The notes under the pieces are model-generated. The model saw only the letters and a program-made list of their open reading frames with translations, had not been told where the DNA came from and searched no databases. From Coriolopsis trogii (taxonomy: Eukaryota > Basidiomycota > Agaricomycetes > Polyporales > Polyporaceae): 64,000 nucleotides of DNA. Below are positions 1 to 10,707 of this stretch, piece after piece. The number at the start of each line of letters is the position of its first letter. The first letter of the stretch is position 1. The DNA is taken from positions 1,612,001-1,676,000 of the forward strand of contig JAHYIO010000004.1 of assembly GCA_020543525.1 (NCBI GenBank), written 5' to 3'. A program made the position numbers and the translations under genes.

Positions 1-250
1 GTGTGCGTGGAGTCGGGCGATAGAAAAGCCAACGCCTCTCCGATATAGTCACTCGTCGGGGACGGGTGACTCGGACTGTGCGGAGCGCGCGCGTCGCATC
101 GCAGGGCTGAGCATCCGACTGGTGAGTTCAATTTACATGCTATCATCGTGACAAGCTGGGCTAACCGGAGTTTGCATATAGCGACCACGGGCATTGACCT
201 ATGCGATAGTGATGGAGTCGTGGCTTACCGAGATTGGGACAAGGTAAGTC
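1..250 (+). repeat. Repeat copy A (3' part), unrecognised spliced element family
   Basis: This is the 3' part of the element family that recurs at 3.4-10 kb and 14-15.3 kb; its 5' part lies outside the window. The frame corresponding to the conserved peptide block reads SGTGDSDCAERARRIAGL and is followed directly by a splice-donor-like gtgagttc, as in the other copies. A further exon-like piece ends at a gtaagt near 243. It may be a decayed gene copy or part of a non-coding transcript; no known family was recognised. Confidence 0.6.
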
Positions 251-403
251 TGATAGGATAGATAGGGTAGACCAATGCTGCAAGGTCGAGTAGATTGTGA
301 ATATATTTGAGAGCTCGAGGTGTCTGTAGTAATCAACCATCGTATACGAATCATTCAGAAGGTTTATCTTCCTTTATCCGAATCCCTACCGAACTCAATG
401 GAA

Positions 404-2748
404 TCAAGGACTCTCGTAGCCCTCCATCGAGTCGAGCCTGCTCTTATCCTCCAACGATAGGATCCACGCCATGTTCTCATCGCATATCCATGGATGCTCC
501 TTCGGACTCTCCCCGAATAGCTCGACGCGACGAATCAGGTGCTGGGCCAGCTCCGGTACAATGAGCCCAGCTTGGTCTCCGTGCTCCCGCAAGACGTTGA
601 GGAAGTCGTCCATCCGCCGTTTGAGTCCCGTGCCGTCTCTCCACCTTGAGACATCAACAATCCTCGTGCAGTATCCGACGGTGCACTTTCGAATATCGCG
701 GACAGTCTTCTCCTCTTCTGCCGTTGTCTCGGAACGGATTTTGAGTCTATCGCCCGACTCCACCCCTCCTGGGTCTGTACGACCCGTATGCGCGACGCAG
801 AGTAGCACGAGCACTTCTGCGGCACGCACGTAGAGCGCAGAGAAGGTGCACCCGCGCTGAGACTCCATGCGGATCATGGCCGTCGCAGCCGTCGCCACTG
901 TTCATTGCCCCACAAGTCCGCCCGGGTGCACAAAAGATAAGCAACCTCACGACTGACAGGAGACGGAGGACACTCACAATACTTGCGCGCCCTGTGGCTC
1001 AATGGACGTCCTTCGCGGATCATGCGCCTGAGCCTGTGCGTGAGCTGCACGAAGACGGTCGCTGCCTCGTACCGAGTCCACCAATGGGGTTGCGTCTCCG
1101 CAGGCATGCTGGTGATGTAGCCGAACGCGTAGGCGAGGTTGATCAGGAGTGCGTTCGTACGCCGGTCGTCGAGGGCAGGAGAGAGGCTGAGGAAACGGAG
1201 GAACAAAGCATTGAGGGTGGTGTCACCGAGCGTCCTTTGAGGGCCGGAATGGGTCGTTGTGCAGAGCATCGCTACGAGGACGTCGCTACATAGGTCGACC
1301 GACAGCGCGTGGTCGGTCCAATGCACGCGATTGTGGTAATCGCCTCCTCGATGGCTCTGAATCCCTTCGTGGATCCTGCGGAAGCAGGCGACAACGGACT
1401 CAGGGGAGAGGTCCGAGAAGCAGACGTCGGCGCCGTGTAGGAGAGCGGGATCCATGGTAGCAGTGTACGCCGTGGCAATGGTAGACGCATCGAGCTCGTC
1501 GCAAGAAGCATCAACGATGGAGAGCTCGCGCGCGTGCCATGAAAGCCTGCAGTGGTCCGCTGTGGCCTGCATAGTTGAGCGCCACCTCTCCATGACCTGC
1601 CTGATGGCATGCGGTAGAGTTACGAATGTGCTAAGGAAAGCTCCGAGGATACGATAAATGCATCGTAGGACTGGCGATAGCGCCATCTTGATCTGTCGCA
1701 GTGCATGGAAGACAAGAAGCGACTGCGGCGACAGATAGCAGCAGCTCCTGAAAAACGATGGCAGAATCGTCGTCCCAACAATAAACGCGAAGAGCACGCC
1801 AATCAGACACGACGCCACAACAGCCACTGTAGTATCCAGATGCCATAGGAGGAAGAGCAGACCAGTGAGATAGAGGATGAAAGCGAGTTGGAATAGGACA
1901 GGAGGAAGTATAACGATTTCGGCAACGTGCCACTTGACGAGGTTGTCCAAACGGTGCTGCCTCAGGCGCGCGGTCTGACGGGAGGAGCCTGAGAGTCCGT
2001 AGCTGAACTCACTCAGCCATTGCTTGACCATCATATCAATCGAAATTGCTGACAGCGTGAGGATGAGGCTCGACAGCCAGAGCGCGCCGAGGCAGATCGG
2101 CCAGCGTGATGAGGGTGGATCATCGACGACATCTTGCAAAGTGATTGACTGGATAGAGTTGACACGTGGGTTCACAGAGTGAAGTTGTGCCGAGATACGC
2201 TCCTGTGCGGACTGAATTGGATCAGGGGAACGAGAACTGAGAAGCTGGTATGAGTAAATGTTGAAGATCGTCAGTACAATGGAGAAGATGCCCGCCTATC
2301 AGCAGAAGATGAGCAATACTTCTATATCGCACTTGAGTCTGCAAGTAACGTACACAAAGAAGATTGACCGTAGTGTCTTTGCTCCACCGTTCGATGAGGT
2401 CGTCGCTGTAGATCGTCACGGTATCTAGCATCTTTGACCAGGCCTCCGCTTTTTTCTCAGCTGTGCAAGGCTCGTTCGCTCGTTCGCATCCCCAGAATTG
2501 CTATGCACCATTTCAGCTTCTGCGAACGAGCATAGGTTTTCTGTCGAATACCTGAGGAGGAGGCAATTCCCATGACAAATGTGACTGTGGACTTCGAGCG
2601 CTCTGCTGATCCTGCGCATGAGCAAAGCGGGCAGACCTGCAGGTTGTGAGATACAGCGTACCACTCTCCCTCTATCTACCTTGTCATTCGTTGGCAATGC
2701 CTCCTTGACCGGTTCCTCTGAAGTGCTGAAACTCGCAGGTGCTGGCAT
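404..2748 (-). CDS. DUF6535-family multi-pass membrane protein
   Basis: A four-exon model gives 675 residues: exons 2748-2680, 2500-2354, 2295-978 and 897-404. The frame is continuous through introns of 179, 58 and 80 bases with GT-AG ends. The N-terminal part carries the DUF6535 signature: FWGCERA, then KKAEAWSKMLDTVTIYSDDL and ERWSKDTTVNLL, then a first membrane segment (AGIFSIVLTIFN). Two or three further hydrophobic segments follow (LGALWLSSLILTL, LFQLAFILYLTGLLFLLW, VVASCLIGVLFAFIVG). The rest is a long soluble region. DUF6535 proteins are expanded in agaricomycetes, mostly as multi-copy accessory genes of unknown function; membrane location is inferred from the segments. The start at 2748 gives the only coherent first exon, but the first intron is less certain than the others. 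Repeat copies A and B flank the gene. Confidence 0.82.
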
Positions 2749-3448
2749 GACTTCTTAATGTATGTCAGAGAGACGGAGTCTGTCTAGAGGTCGGGTAGAG
2801 ATTGAATTCGCGACCACGCAGGCCCGCGGGGGAACTGGAGAAGAGACAATCCTTGGCATACTCGTGCTGGCGGACACAAGGCGGACATGCGCTCGATGAT
2901 CGTTCGCACAAACCGTCCGCTCATGACATTGACTGACGTTCTGTGCTTGGTGGTATTTGGCTTCGGTGGCTGAACTTTTGAGCGTCTGCGAGTGACGACT
3001 GTGAACCAACAAGGACGAGATTCCGCTCATATGGTCAACGTTTCAACATCTCAGGACTCAATTGACCCATCATTCAATCCGGGAACTCGCTGTGTACTGC
3101 CACCATAAGCTCAAAAATCTGCCACACGGGGCGTGACAAGCTATTATTTGTATGTCAGTAAGCTTGGCATACGTTGCGTCCCTCACTCGCCCTCATTCGA
3201 AATATCACAGGATGAAAACAGGAGGTACTATCCATCTCTACATTGTGGTCCAGAAGGAGAATAGTAGATATTCCCTCCGTGTTTTTGCGCCCAAGGTTGA
3301 CTCAAGGGCAGTCCCTTGAACTTCTAGAATGTAGGCCTCCGCCGACTATCCTGAACTTGATCAGATTGGGGATAAGAATCTGAGCACTGTCTTATCCAAG
3401 AGAGAGAGGGTACGGGATCGGGATCATCGCTAGAGGTGATAATGACAC
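2749..3448. other. Intergenic stretch with no recognisable gene
   Basis: It lies between the start of the DUF6535 gene and repeat copy B. The open frames are short and show no family signature. It probably holds the promoter of the DUF6535 gene and the 5' flank of copy B. Confidence 0.5.
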
Positions 3449-4310
3449 CTCCATCACTCTCGCCAACCCCGCGCCCAAGTAACTATGCCGAAGACGGTCA
3501 TCCCCTTATTCGGCCGCGGAAGGGCTGACACCACACTGGCGCCGCTCGCCAGCCTCTCCCTTATAAAGGCCCAGTCCTCCTCCCACAACCTCCTTCGTCA
3601 GTACCACATCATGCCCTCTCAGTTTGCAACCCAAGCAAGCTCTTTCGCTTCCGCTTGCGTCTAATGCGACGGAAGATAGCGGGTCCCGAGTGGCACTTGG
3701 TATGTCTTGAGATTACTGCCGTCGCGCGACAACCTACTGACTTGTATTCTGCACAGTGCTTAGGGACCTTTCCGGTTCTCGCTCCAATTGGCAACGTCGA
3801 TTGTGACAAGGGATTCCGGTAGCTGCGTGGGCACACTACCTTACCACTTCCATGCTGCCCACGCTGCCCTGCATGGCTGAACCACATACCACGTACGTCT
3901 CAGTGTCTTCCATCTCGCGATCCTGCCCTCAACGCATCCGATTCGCTAGTACATGCATACGCACTTGGTCTCAGCCGCTCGTTGGTTGTGAGTCCACCTA
4001 GTGGCATTCCGACGTTCGCGATACGTCTCGCTCAGGCTCCTACCCCTTCACGTAAGACGCACCAATGGGTGTGCAGGTCGAGCGGTAGACGAGTTAACGC
4101 CCTTCCGGTCAAGCTGCCTGTCGGGGACGGGTAGCTCGGATTGTGCGGAGCGAGTGTGTCGCATTGCAAGGCTGAGTCATGGATTGGTGAGCTCACATAG
4201 CTCCGCGCCACAGAGCGAACACTGACAGATAGCTCTTGTAGCGGGCACCTTCGGCACATTACCCTTATTGAACAACACTCCTAGCATACCAAGGTGAGCT
4301 TCTCTACGAT
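3449..4310 (+). repeat. Repeat copy B, spliced element family
   Basis: This copy runs from the upstream block (cgcccaagt, then gccgaagacgg and a cggccgc box) through a TATA box at 3561 into three exon-like pieces. Intron 1 is 3700-3756 (57 bases, with ctactgac as a possible branch site), and the second exon-like piece is 3757-3892. The third piece ends before gtgagctc near 4190. An ATG at 3611 opens only 17 codons. The third piece reads through SPPSGIPTFA in one frame and SGTGSSDCAERVCRIARL in another, so an indel separates two formerly continuous coding stretches. Function is unknown. Confidence 0.75.
3560..3568 (+). promoter_or_regulatory. TATA box of repeat copy B
   Basis: cttataaag lies about 45 bases upstream of the ATG at 3611 and at the same place relative to the exons as in copies D to G. 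Confidence 0.55.
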
Positions 4311-4639
4311 GCTGCTGTATTGATACATCTTTGTCGATCGGGTGTAGCATTCTGGGCTTCGGGATGAAAGTAGCTATTACTGAAGCGGTGGTACATGGTG
4401 ATGTAGTATTTGTATAATTGGTACTTGTATGAGCGTCGAATGAATATACTCCATTTCCCGGGGCTTACCTGAATAATACACATCACTAGAGACAGCCTTA
4501 CCAGAGATGTATGTCCTGCTTCGCAGCCCCAGTACCGCTGTGTACATGGTCTCGCTGGACAGTTACTGCGGGCGCTGTGCACATACGAATCCCTGCAGCA
4601 TCACAGAGACTCGCTGTCGAAGATGCACAACTCCCAGAC

Positions 4640-5480
4640 GATTCACATTAACCAGTTCGAACCGAATACATCAACACTAAGCAATAACCCAGCCTCCGTC
4701 TTCCTCGCAAACTCCGTGTCCTCTCTCCTTCGCTCTCAACCTGACTGGCACCCTGCCTGTCCTCCCAAGCCGGCTTCTTATTGTACGCATCGAACGAGGA
4801 GTTAACGCTACGGGGACCTGTGTGACACTCGATATCATGTTGTCCTCCACTCACCACGCATTTATACATGGCCGACTGTTGTGTCGTCTTGCTTGAGCTC
4901 GCAATGTCGACGCCGACAAGAGATTGGCCGCGGCAAGCACAACCTATCATCACGCTTTCACATTTGTGCATGATGCTGGTCATAGCTGGGACTAAATTGT
5001 ACGTCGCCACCTCGCATATATCTGTCTGTGTGAGTTCATGAGCGCATCATACACGTCTAGTAGTTTGCATACATGCACCTTGTTCCAGCCGCCCCTCGGT
5101 TGTGAGCCTACCTGGTGACATCCGATATTCGCGGGGCGTTATGCTCGTAAGACGTACCGAAGGCTATGCTGGCCCGTTGAGCTGTATACGAACCCAACGC
5201 CTCTCAGAGCAAGTGAACTGTCGGGAACGGGTGATCCGGATTGGGCAGGGCATGCGCGTCGCATTACAGGGCAAGACATCGAATTGGTGGGTTCCATAGA
5301 CCATGAAATGGTCATAGCGGTCTAGTACATACACATCACTGTGCTCGTGGTTTAGAATCAACCCATCAGCAATATAACTCCTGCGCGCTGGCGTTGCGCA
5401 ACGCAGCGCCTGGCCTTTCAATCGTGACGAGGATACGAGGAAAACCAACCACTACAGTAACCTATGTGGAGTTTCCGTAA
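4640..5480 (+). repeat. Repeat copy C, strongly diverged
   Basis: This is an older copy. The stretch around 4895-5010 (gctcgcaatgtcgac, gacaagagattgg, ending gtacgtcgcc) matches the second exon-like piece and its donor. The stretch 5085-5290 matches the third piece (cagccgcccctcggttgtgag, cctacctggtgacat, tgtcgggaacgggtgatccgg). The conserved peptide block survives as SGTGDPDWAGHARRITGQ. No convincing TATA box or start was found. Divergence from B, D, E and F shows the family was already present here before the recent tandem duplications. Confidence 0.6.
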
Positions 5481-5585
5481 TACAGAGGGACTCTTGTTGA
5501 GGGAAAACAGAGTCGAGATGAGAATACATGAGGAGGAGATGGAGTCGAGACCCAAATTAGACCTGCCGCTTTTGGGTCGACGACT

Positions 5586-7010
5586 GAACAAACAAACGCA
5601 AACACTATTCCAAGCGTCTATGTGCGTCTCTCTCTGTTCTGTTCTCTCAGCTGTTCTCCTCACTACTGGACGATCATTCATGGAGACTTGGGCCGCGTGC
5701 AAGAGGATACACGAACGATAGGTAATGGGTGCGTGCGTATTGGAATGCAGACGTATCGAGTGGCGATCCACCAGTTCCTGCGAACTCCATACCGTTTCAG
5801 CGACCTCAACTCCTTCAAGGCTACCGCGCGCCGAGGACCTGAGCGCTGTCCTACGAATTCAGAACGGAGAAAAGCACCGCAATCATTGCTATCGCCTCCA
5901 TCTCTTGCCAAACCCGCGCCCAAGTGATAGGAGGCTGTGAACTACGTCTGGGCAACTGCCGAAGATGGTCCATCCCCAATTGTTCGGCCGCCAAAGGGCT
6001 GAGTCGGCTGACAGACCCAACACATCAGCACGGCAGCCCCCTGCGTCAGCCTCCCAGGTATAAAACCCAGACCTCCGCCTCCATCCTCCTTCTTCACCTC
6101 CACCACATTCTCTCTCCTCCGTCCCGACCCAACTTTCGCTCGCACATGTAGCGACGAAAGACAGTAGGTCCTGGATGATATTCGGTATTTGTTTTTGTAC
6201 CGTTCACCTGTGGCGCGACAAGTTGCTGACCGCTGGGGCGCATAGTGTCTTCGGACCTCCCCGGGTCTCGCTCCAATCCGCAATAGCGATTGTGACAAGG
6301 GACTCCGGTAGCGGCGTGCGCAGATGACCACACCACCCTCCCCACGCCGCCCGGCATGGCTGGATCAAATCCACGTACGTCCTGGAGCCCGCATTCCGCG
6401 CTTCTTCCCTGACCACCTCCAATTCGCAGTATAGGCACACGCACCTAGATCCAGCCGCCCGTCGGTTGTAAGCCCACCTGGTGGCATTCCGACGTTCGTG
6501 ACGCGTCTTGCTCATACTCCTACCCCTTCTCATAAGACGCACCAATGTGTGTGCTGGTCGGGCGGTAGAAGAGTCAACGCCTTCCGGTCAAGTCACTTGT
6601 CGGGGACAGGTGGCTCGGACTGTGCGGAGCGGGCGCGTCGCATTGCAAGGCTGAGACACGGATTGGTGAGATCACATATCTCCGCGCTGGAGGACGAGCA
6701 CTGACAGATGGCTTTAGGTGCGGCCGCCCTCTTCAACCGATTGCCCATCTGGACTGTAGTTCCTAGCGTGCTAAGGTCAGTTATTTCCTGACACTGCTGT
6801 ACTAATTTACCTTCGCAGATTAGGTGGACAAAGGGAGCTTCAGCATGATCCCAGCAAAGGTTCGTACATGTCACTGGCAGTGGTAGTGTAGTGTTTGGTC
6901 ATAGTACTCGTACGAGCAGTTGGATATAATCCCACTTTTGGCATACTGGTGTATGACTGAATTTGTCGTCGCGAATGTCAGCCAGTCATGCGTACCACGC
7001 CTCCGCGCCC
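5586..7010 (+). repeat. Repeat copy D, tandem unit 1
   Basis: The unit starts with an acaaacaaacgcaaacac motif at 5588 that precedes each full copy. The upstream block lies at 5870-6055 and the TATA box at 6059. Introns are 6185-6245 and 6375-6429, both GT-AG with a ctgac-type branch site, and the second exon-like piece (6246-6374) is 129 bases. The third piece has the best preserved frame of any copy, continuous from SPPGGIPTF through HLSGTGGSDCAERARRIARL to the donor near 6665. Where copies F and G have a start codon, this copy reads ATT, and the second piece contains stops. It is either a decayed gene or an RNA gene. Confidence 0.78.
6058..6066 (+). promoter_or_regulatory. TATA box of repeat copy D
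   Basis: gtataaaac lies about 120 bases before the first splice donor and is conserved in position and flanks (cagcctcccaggtataaaacccag) with copy E. Confidence 0.6.
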
Positions 7011-7125
7011 TTCGGGGCACTGCAGTGTAAAAGTTTGGACATAGATCTCAGACGTTGAGCCGACACGACTTCTTCGAGGATCTGCCAACAGTCCCATCCG
7101 ATGCACTAGTAGAATTCAAGCCACG

Positions 7126-7482
7126 TCAGCGAGTTATAAAAGTTGAGTACGTGCCAAGTAAGACAGAGGGCGCCTGCAGGTCAAAAAGGCATCGATAATA
7201 TGGGGAAGGATGGCTGTCGGCGGTTGAGCCTAGGAGACCTTGCCGCTTTCGAGGCCATTGTGGACAAACAAAAGTAAACACTACAGTACAGTACTGACCA
7301 CTCACCCCAGCGTCTAAGTTACTTATGTAGAGCCGTGATCTCTCACCGAACGACCATGGTGATGAGGGTGCATATGAGGTAGGTGGAAACGTATTCGTAT
7401 CCGTCAGAATGCAGCCGTACAAAATGGAGGGAGTCTCGCCTAGACGGAGACCGCGAAGAGCAATCTCAAAATCGAACTTCAT
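7126..7482 (-). other. 118-codon open frame antisense to the upstream part of copy E
   Basis: The frame begins MKFDFEIALRGLRLGE and stays open for 118 codons. It has no match among families I recognise and is not preserved in copies D, F and G. It could be chance or an antisense transcript. Confidence 0.15.
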
Positions 7483-8720
7483 CTTCCGAACGCACTCGAG
7501 GCGAGGTCCCTACCGTGCGCCGAGGATCTGAGCGCTGTCCTTGCATGTGTCGTTGAATGGAGACGTTGCGATATCGCAATCATGGCTATCGCCTCCATCT
7601 CCCATCTCTTGCCAAACCCGGGCCCAAGTGATAGGAGGCTGTGAACCACGTCTGGCCTCCTGCCGAAGACGGTCCATCCCTTGTTCGGCCGCCAAAGGGC
7701 TGAGTCGGCTGACAGACCTAACACATCCGTGTGTCAGCCTCCCGGGTATAAAACCCAGACCTCCGCCTCCATCCTCCTTCTTCACCTCCACCACATTCTC
7801 TCTCCTCTGTCCCGACCCAACTTTCGCTCGCACATGTAGCGACGAAGGATAGTGGGTCCTGGATGACATTCGGTATGTCTTGCTCCACTTTTTGTAACAG
7901 TGGAGCGACAAGTTGCTGACCGCTGCGCCGTACAGTGTCTACGGACCTCCCGGGTCTCGCTCCAAACCGCAATGTCGATTGTGACAAGGGACTCCTGTAG
8001 CAGCGTGCGCAGATGACCATACCACCCTGCGTGCTCTGCCCTGCATGGCTGAACCACATACCACGTATGTCTCAGTGTCTGCCATCCCGCGATCCTGCCC
8101 TCAACGCATTTGATTTGCTAGTACATGCATACGCACTTGGTCTCAGCCGCTCGTTGGTTGTGAGCCCACCTGGTGGCATTCCCACGTTCGCGACACGTCT
8201 CGCTCAGGCTCCTACCCCTTCACGTAAGACGCACCAAAGGGTGTGCAGGTCGAGCGGTAGACGAGTCAACGCCCTTCCGGTCAAGCTGCCTGTCGGGGAC
8301 GGGTAGCTCGGATTGTGCGGAGCGAGCCTGTCGCATTGCAGGGCTTAGACATGGAATGGTAAGTTTACATAGCTCTGCACTGGAGGACAAACACTAAAAG
8401 ATAGCTTTCTTAGCGGCCGCCATCTTCGACCCATTGCCTATCTGGACTGTAGCTCCTAGCGCGCTAAGGTCAGTTTCTTCCTGACACTGCTGTACTGACT
8501 CACCTTCGCAGATTGCTTGTAGCATGTGGTGCTTCAGCGAAGGTTCGTGCTTGGTAGCGTAGTGATTGTATATCTGATACTACCCATACGACCGTTTGAG
8601 TATAACCCAATCTGTGATATACTGGTGCATCACCGGATCCGCTGTCGCGAATGTCAGCTATTCATGCGTACCACGTCTCCACCGTGCGTGGTATTGTTGT
8701 TATATAGGTAGAACATACGT
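7261..8720 (+). repeat. Repeat copy E, tandem unit 2
   Basis: This copy starts 1675 bases after copy D, with tggacaaacaaaagtaaac at 7261. The upstream block is 7590-7740, the TATA box is at 7747, introns are 7873-7935 and about 8065-8120, and the second exon-like piece (7936-8064) is again 129 bases. The third piece ends at gtaagttta near 8360. Downstream blocks near 8410-8550 and 8590-8720 (cgaatgtcagc, catgcgtaccacg) are shared with copy D. Stop codons in the second piece are shared with copies D and F, so these copies multiplied after the frame was lost or never coded. Confidence 0.78.
7746..7754 (+). promoter_or_regulatory. TATA box of repeat copy E
   Basis: gtataaaac stands in the same context as the TATA box of copy D. 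Confidence 0.6.
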
Positions 8721-8889
8721 CTCCGACTCGCCCGGCGACTTCTTTCAAGATCTGACAGTGAAAAGTCAATGTGGAGTCCCGAATGATGCGCTTGAGTGCG
8801 AGCTACGTCAGAGTGCTGCAGGACACCGGTGACCTTGAAGTGTCGACGAGACGGGGAAGATGTGATGACCCGCTGGCGCGCGATTGACC

Positions 8890-10030
8890 TGGACAAACAA
8901 AGGCAAATACCACCTCAGCGCCTAAGTGATGAAACGAACCTCCCTGCCTGAGTTCCCTGACTCACGACCACGATGTCGAGAGTTCTGATAAGGTAGGTGG
9001 AATGTATCCGTATGTGAACGCAGATGAATTAGATGAAATGCTATCAAGTACCAGATGGAGACCGCGACGGGAAGCTACGGAATACAGCTCCAACTTCTGA
9101 ACGACGCGGCGAGGCTATCCTTGTGGGTTGCGTTGAATGGAGACGTTGCGGAATCGCAATCATCGCTATCGCCTTCGTCTCTTGCCAAACCCGCGCCCAA
9201 GTGATAGAAGGCTGTGGAAAACGTCTAGAATCTTGCCGAAGACGGTTCATCCCTTGTTCGGCCGCCAAAGGGCTGACCGATCCAACACACCAGCACAATC
9301 GCCACTCGTGCGTCAGCCTCCCGATTATCCAGTATAAAAGCCAATCCTTCGCCTCCGTCCTCTTTCTTCACGACTACCACAATGTCTTTCCACCGCTTCC
9401 AACACAAGTTCTCCTCCCTTCTGCTTGGGAAGGCAGCGGGTCCTGAATGACATTCAGTATGTCTTGCTCTGCCCTTTGCTACTGTTACTGACTGCTGTGG
9501 CGCACAGTGTCTCCGGACCTCCCGGGTCTCGCTCCAAACCGCAATGTCGATTGTGACAAGGGACTCCGGTAGCGGCGCGCGCAGATGACCATACCACCCT
9601 GCGTGCTCTGCCCTGCTCGGCTGAACCACATACCACGTACGTCTCAGTGTCTGCCATCCCGCGATCCTGCCCTCAACGCATCCAATTCGCTAGTACATGC
9701 ATACGCACTTGGTCTCAGCCGCTCGTTGGTTGTGAGCCCACCTGGTGGCATTCCGACGTTCGCGACATGTCTCGCTCCGGCTCCTATCCCTTCACGTAAG
9801 ACGCACCAATGGGTGTGCAGGTCGAGCGGTAGACGAGTCAACGCCCTTCCGGTCAAGCTGCCTGTCGGGGACGGGTAGCTCGGATTGTGCGGAGCGAGCC
9901 TGTCGCATTGCAAGGCCGAGACATAGATAAGTAAGTTGTTCTAAGCTTTATAGTATTGAGCAAACTCTGATGGACGACTTCTGCAGCAGTCAACCTCTGG
10001 ATATATATCAAGGTCAGTCTCTCCATGACC
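8890..10030 (+). repeat. Repeat copy F, tandem unit 3
   Basis: This copy begins 1629 bases after copy E (tggacaaacaaaggcaaatac at 8890). The TATA box is at 9333, an ATG at 9381 opens about 22 codons (MSFHRFQHKFSS...), intron 1 is 9457-9507 and the second exon-like piece is 9508-9636, 129 bases as in D and E. The third piece carries SGTGSSDCAERACRIARP and a donor near 9930. A short exon-like piece ends at aaggtcagt near 10012. Downstream similarity to D and E fades after about 10 kb. Confidence 0.76.
9332..9340 (+). promoter_or_regulatory. TATA box of repeat copy F
   Basis: gtataaaag lies 48 bases before an ATG in this copy, the usual TATA-to-start spacing of short fungal leaders. Confidence 0.55.
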
Positions 10031-10197
10031 CCCGCGTACTGATCAATCTTCATAGACAGGGTAGCGAAAGTGGGGTGATGCGGATGGAATCGCGGTCGCC
10101 TAGAGTAGTGTTGTATTTTCGATACGTGTCCTCTTCCTGAATGAATACAATGACATTCCTTCCCTGCCTGTGCATGTTTGGACTTGTTCGGCGAGGT

Positions 10198-10671
10198 TTA
10201 TGAACTGTTTCGTACAATATCAAGGCTGCAGTGGATTGGATGGGATTCAAACTGCTCCAAGTGTATTAGGAGATCGGCGAACGTGGGCAGAGAACAATAG
10301 TTCATGCCATGGTAGCTAGTTCCCACTAGACATACTGTGCCTCCCGACTTGGCAGGCTCAAGCACTATATACGACGGCTTCGGACTTGAAGCATTGGAGG
10401 TCGGACGATTGCACCACCTGACTGGCGACATGCCCCAATTCCCACTACACCCGCATCCGTACAGGAGCCAGGCACGAACACCAACATATAATGGAAGGGC
10501 TGATAGGTATAAAGGATTGTTACAGATACAACAGGCGCAGGAAGAATCCAAGGGAATGATAAAGTCCAGAGTTCGCGATGCCGGGACGAATGTCAAGATG
10601 AGTACAACGTCGTCAGGGTGCCACACGAGACGTGCGGTCTCGAGTGGCCATCCTTCCATTGTCCAGTGCAC
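10198..10671 (-). other. 157-codon open frame of unknown meaning
   Basis: The frame starts MHWTMEGWPLETARLVWHPD and holds a hydrophobic stretch (DDVVLILTFVPASRTLDFII) and several cysteines (CACCICNN). No family was recognised and splice borders were not resolved. It lies just downstream of the FAD oxidoreductase gene on the same strand, so it may lie in an untranslated tail or be a remnant. Confidence 0.2.
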
Positions 10672-10707
10672 GCAAGCCTGAGAACTTGGACCGCCGCCTA
10701 GCTCCGC

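Noticed and set aside
3449..10030. Mating pheromone precursor cluster (short frames after TATA boxes in tandem)
   Set aside because: The short frames differ in sequence and length between copies and none ends in a CaaX motif.
3449..10030. LTR retrotransposon or Helitron
   Set aside because: No long terminal repeats, no CTRR end with hairpin, no reverse transcriptase, integrase or Rep/helicase motifs were seen; internal introns and TATA boxes fit a gene family better.
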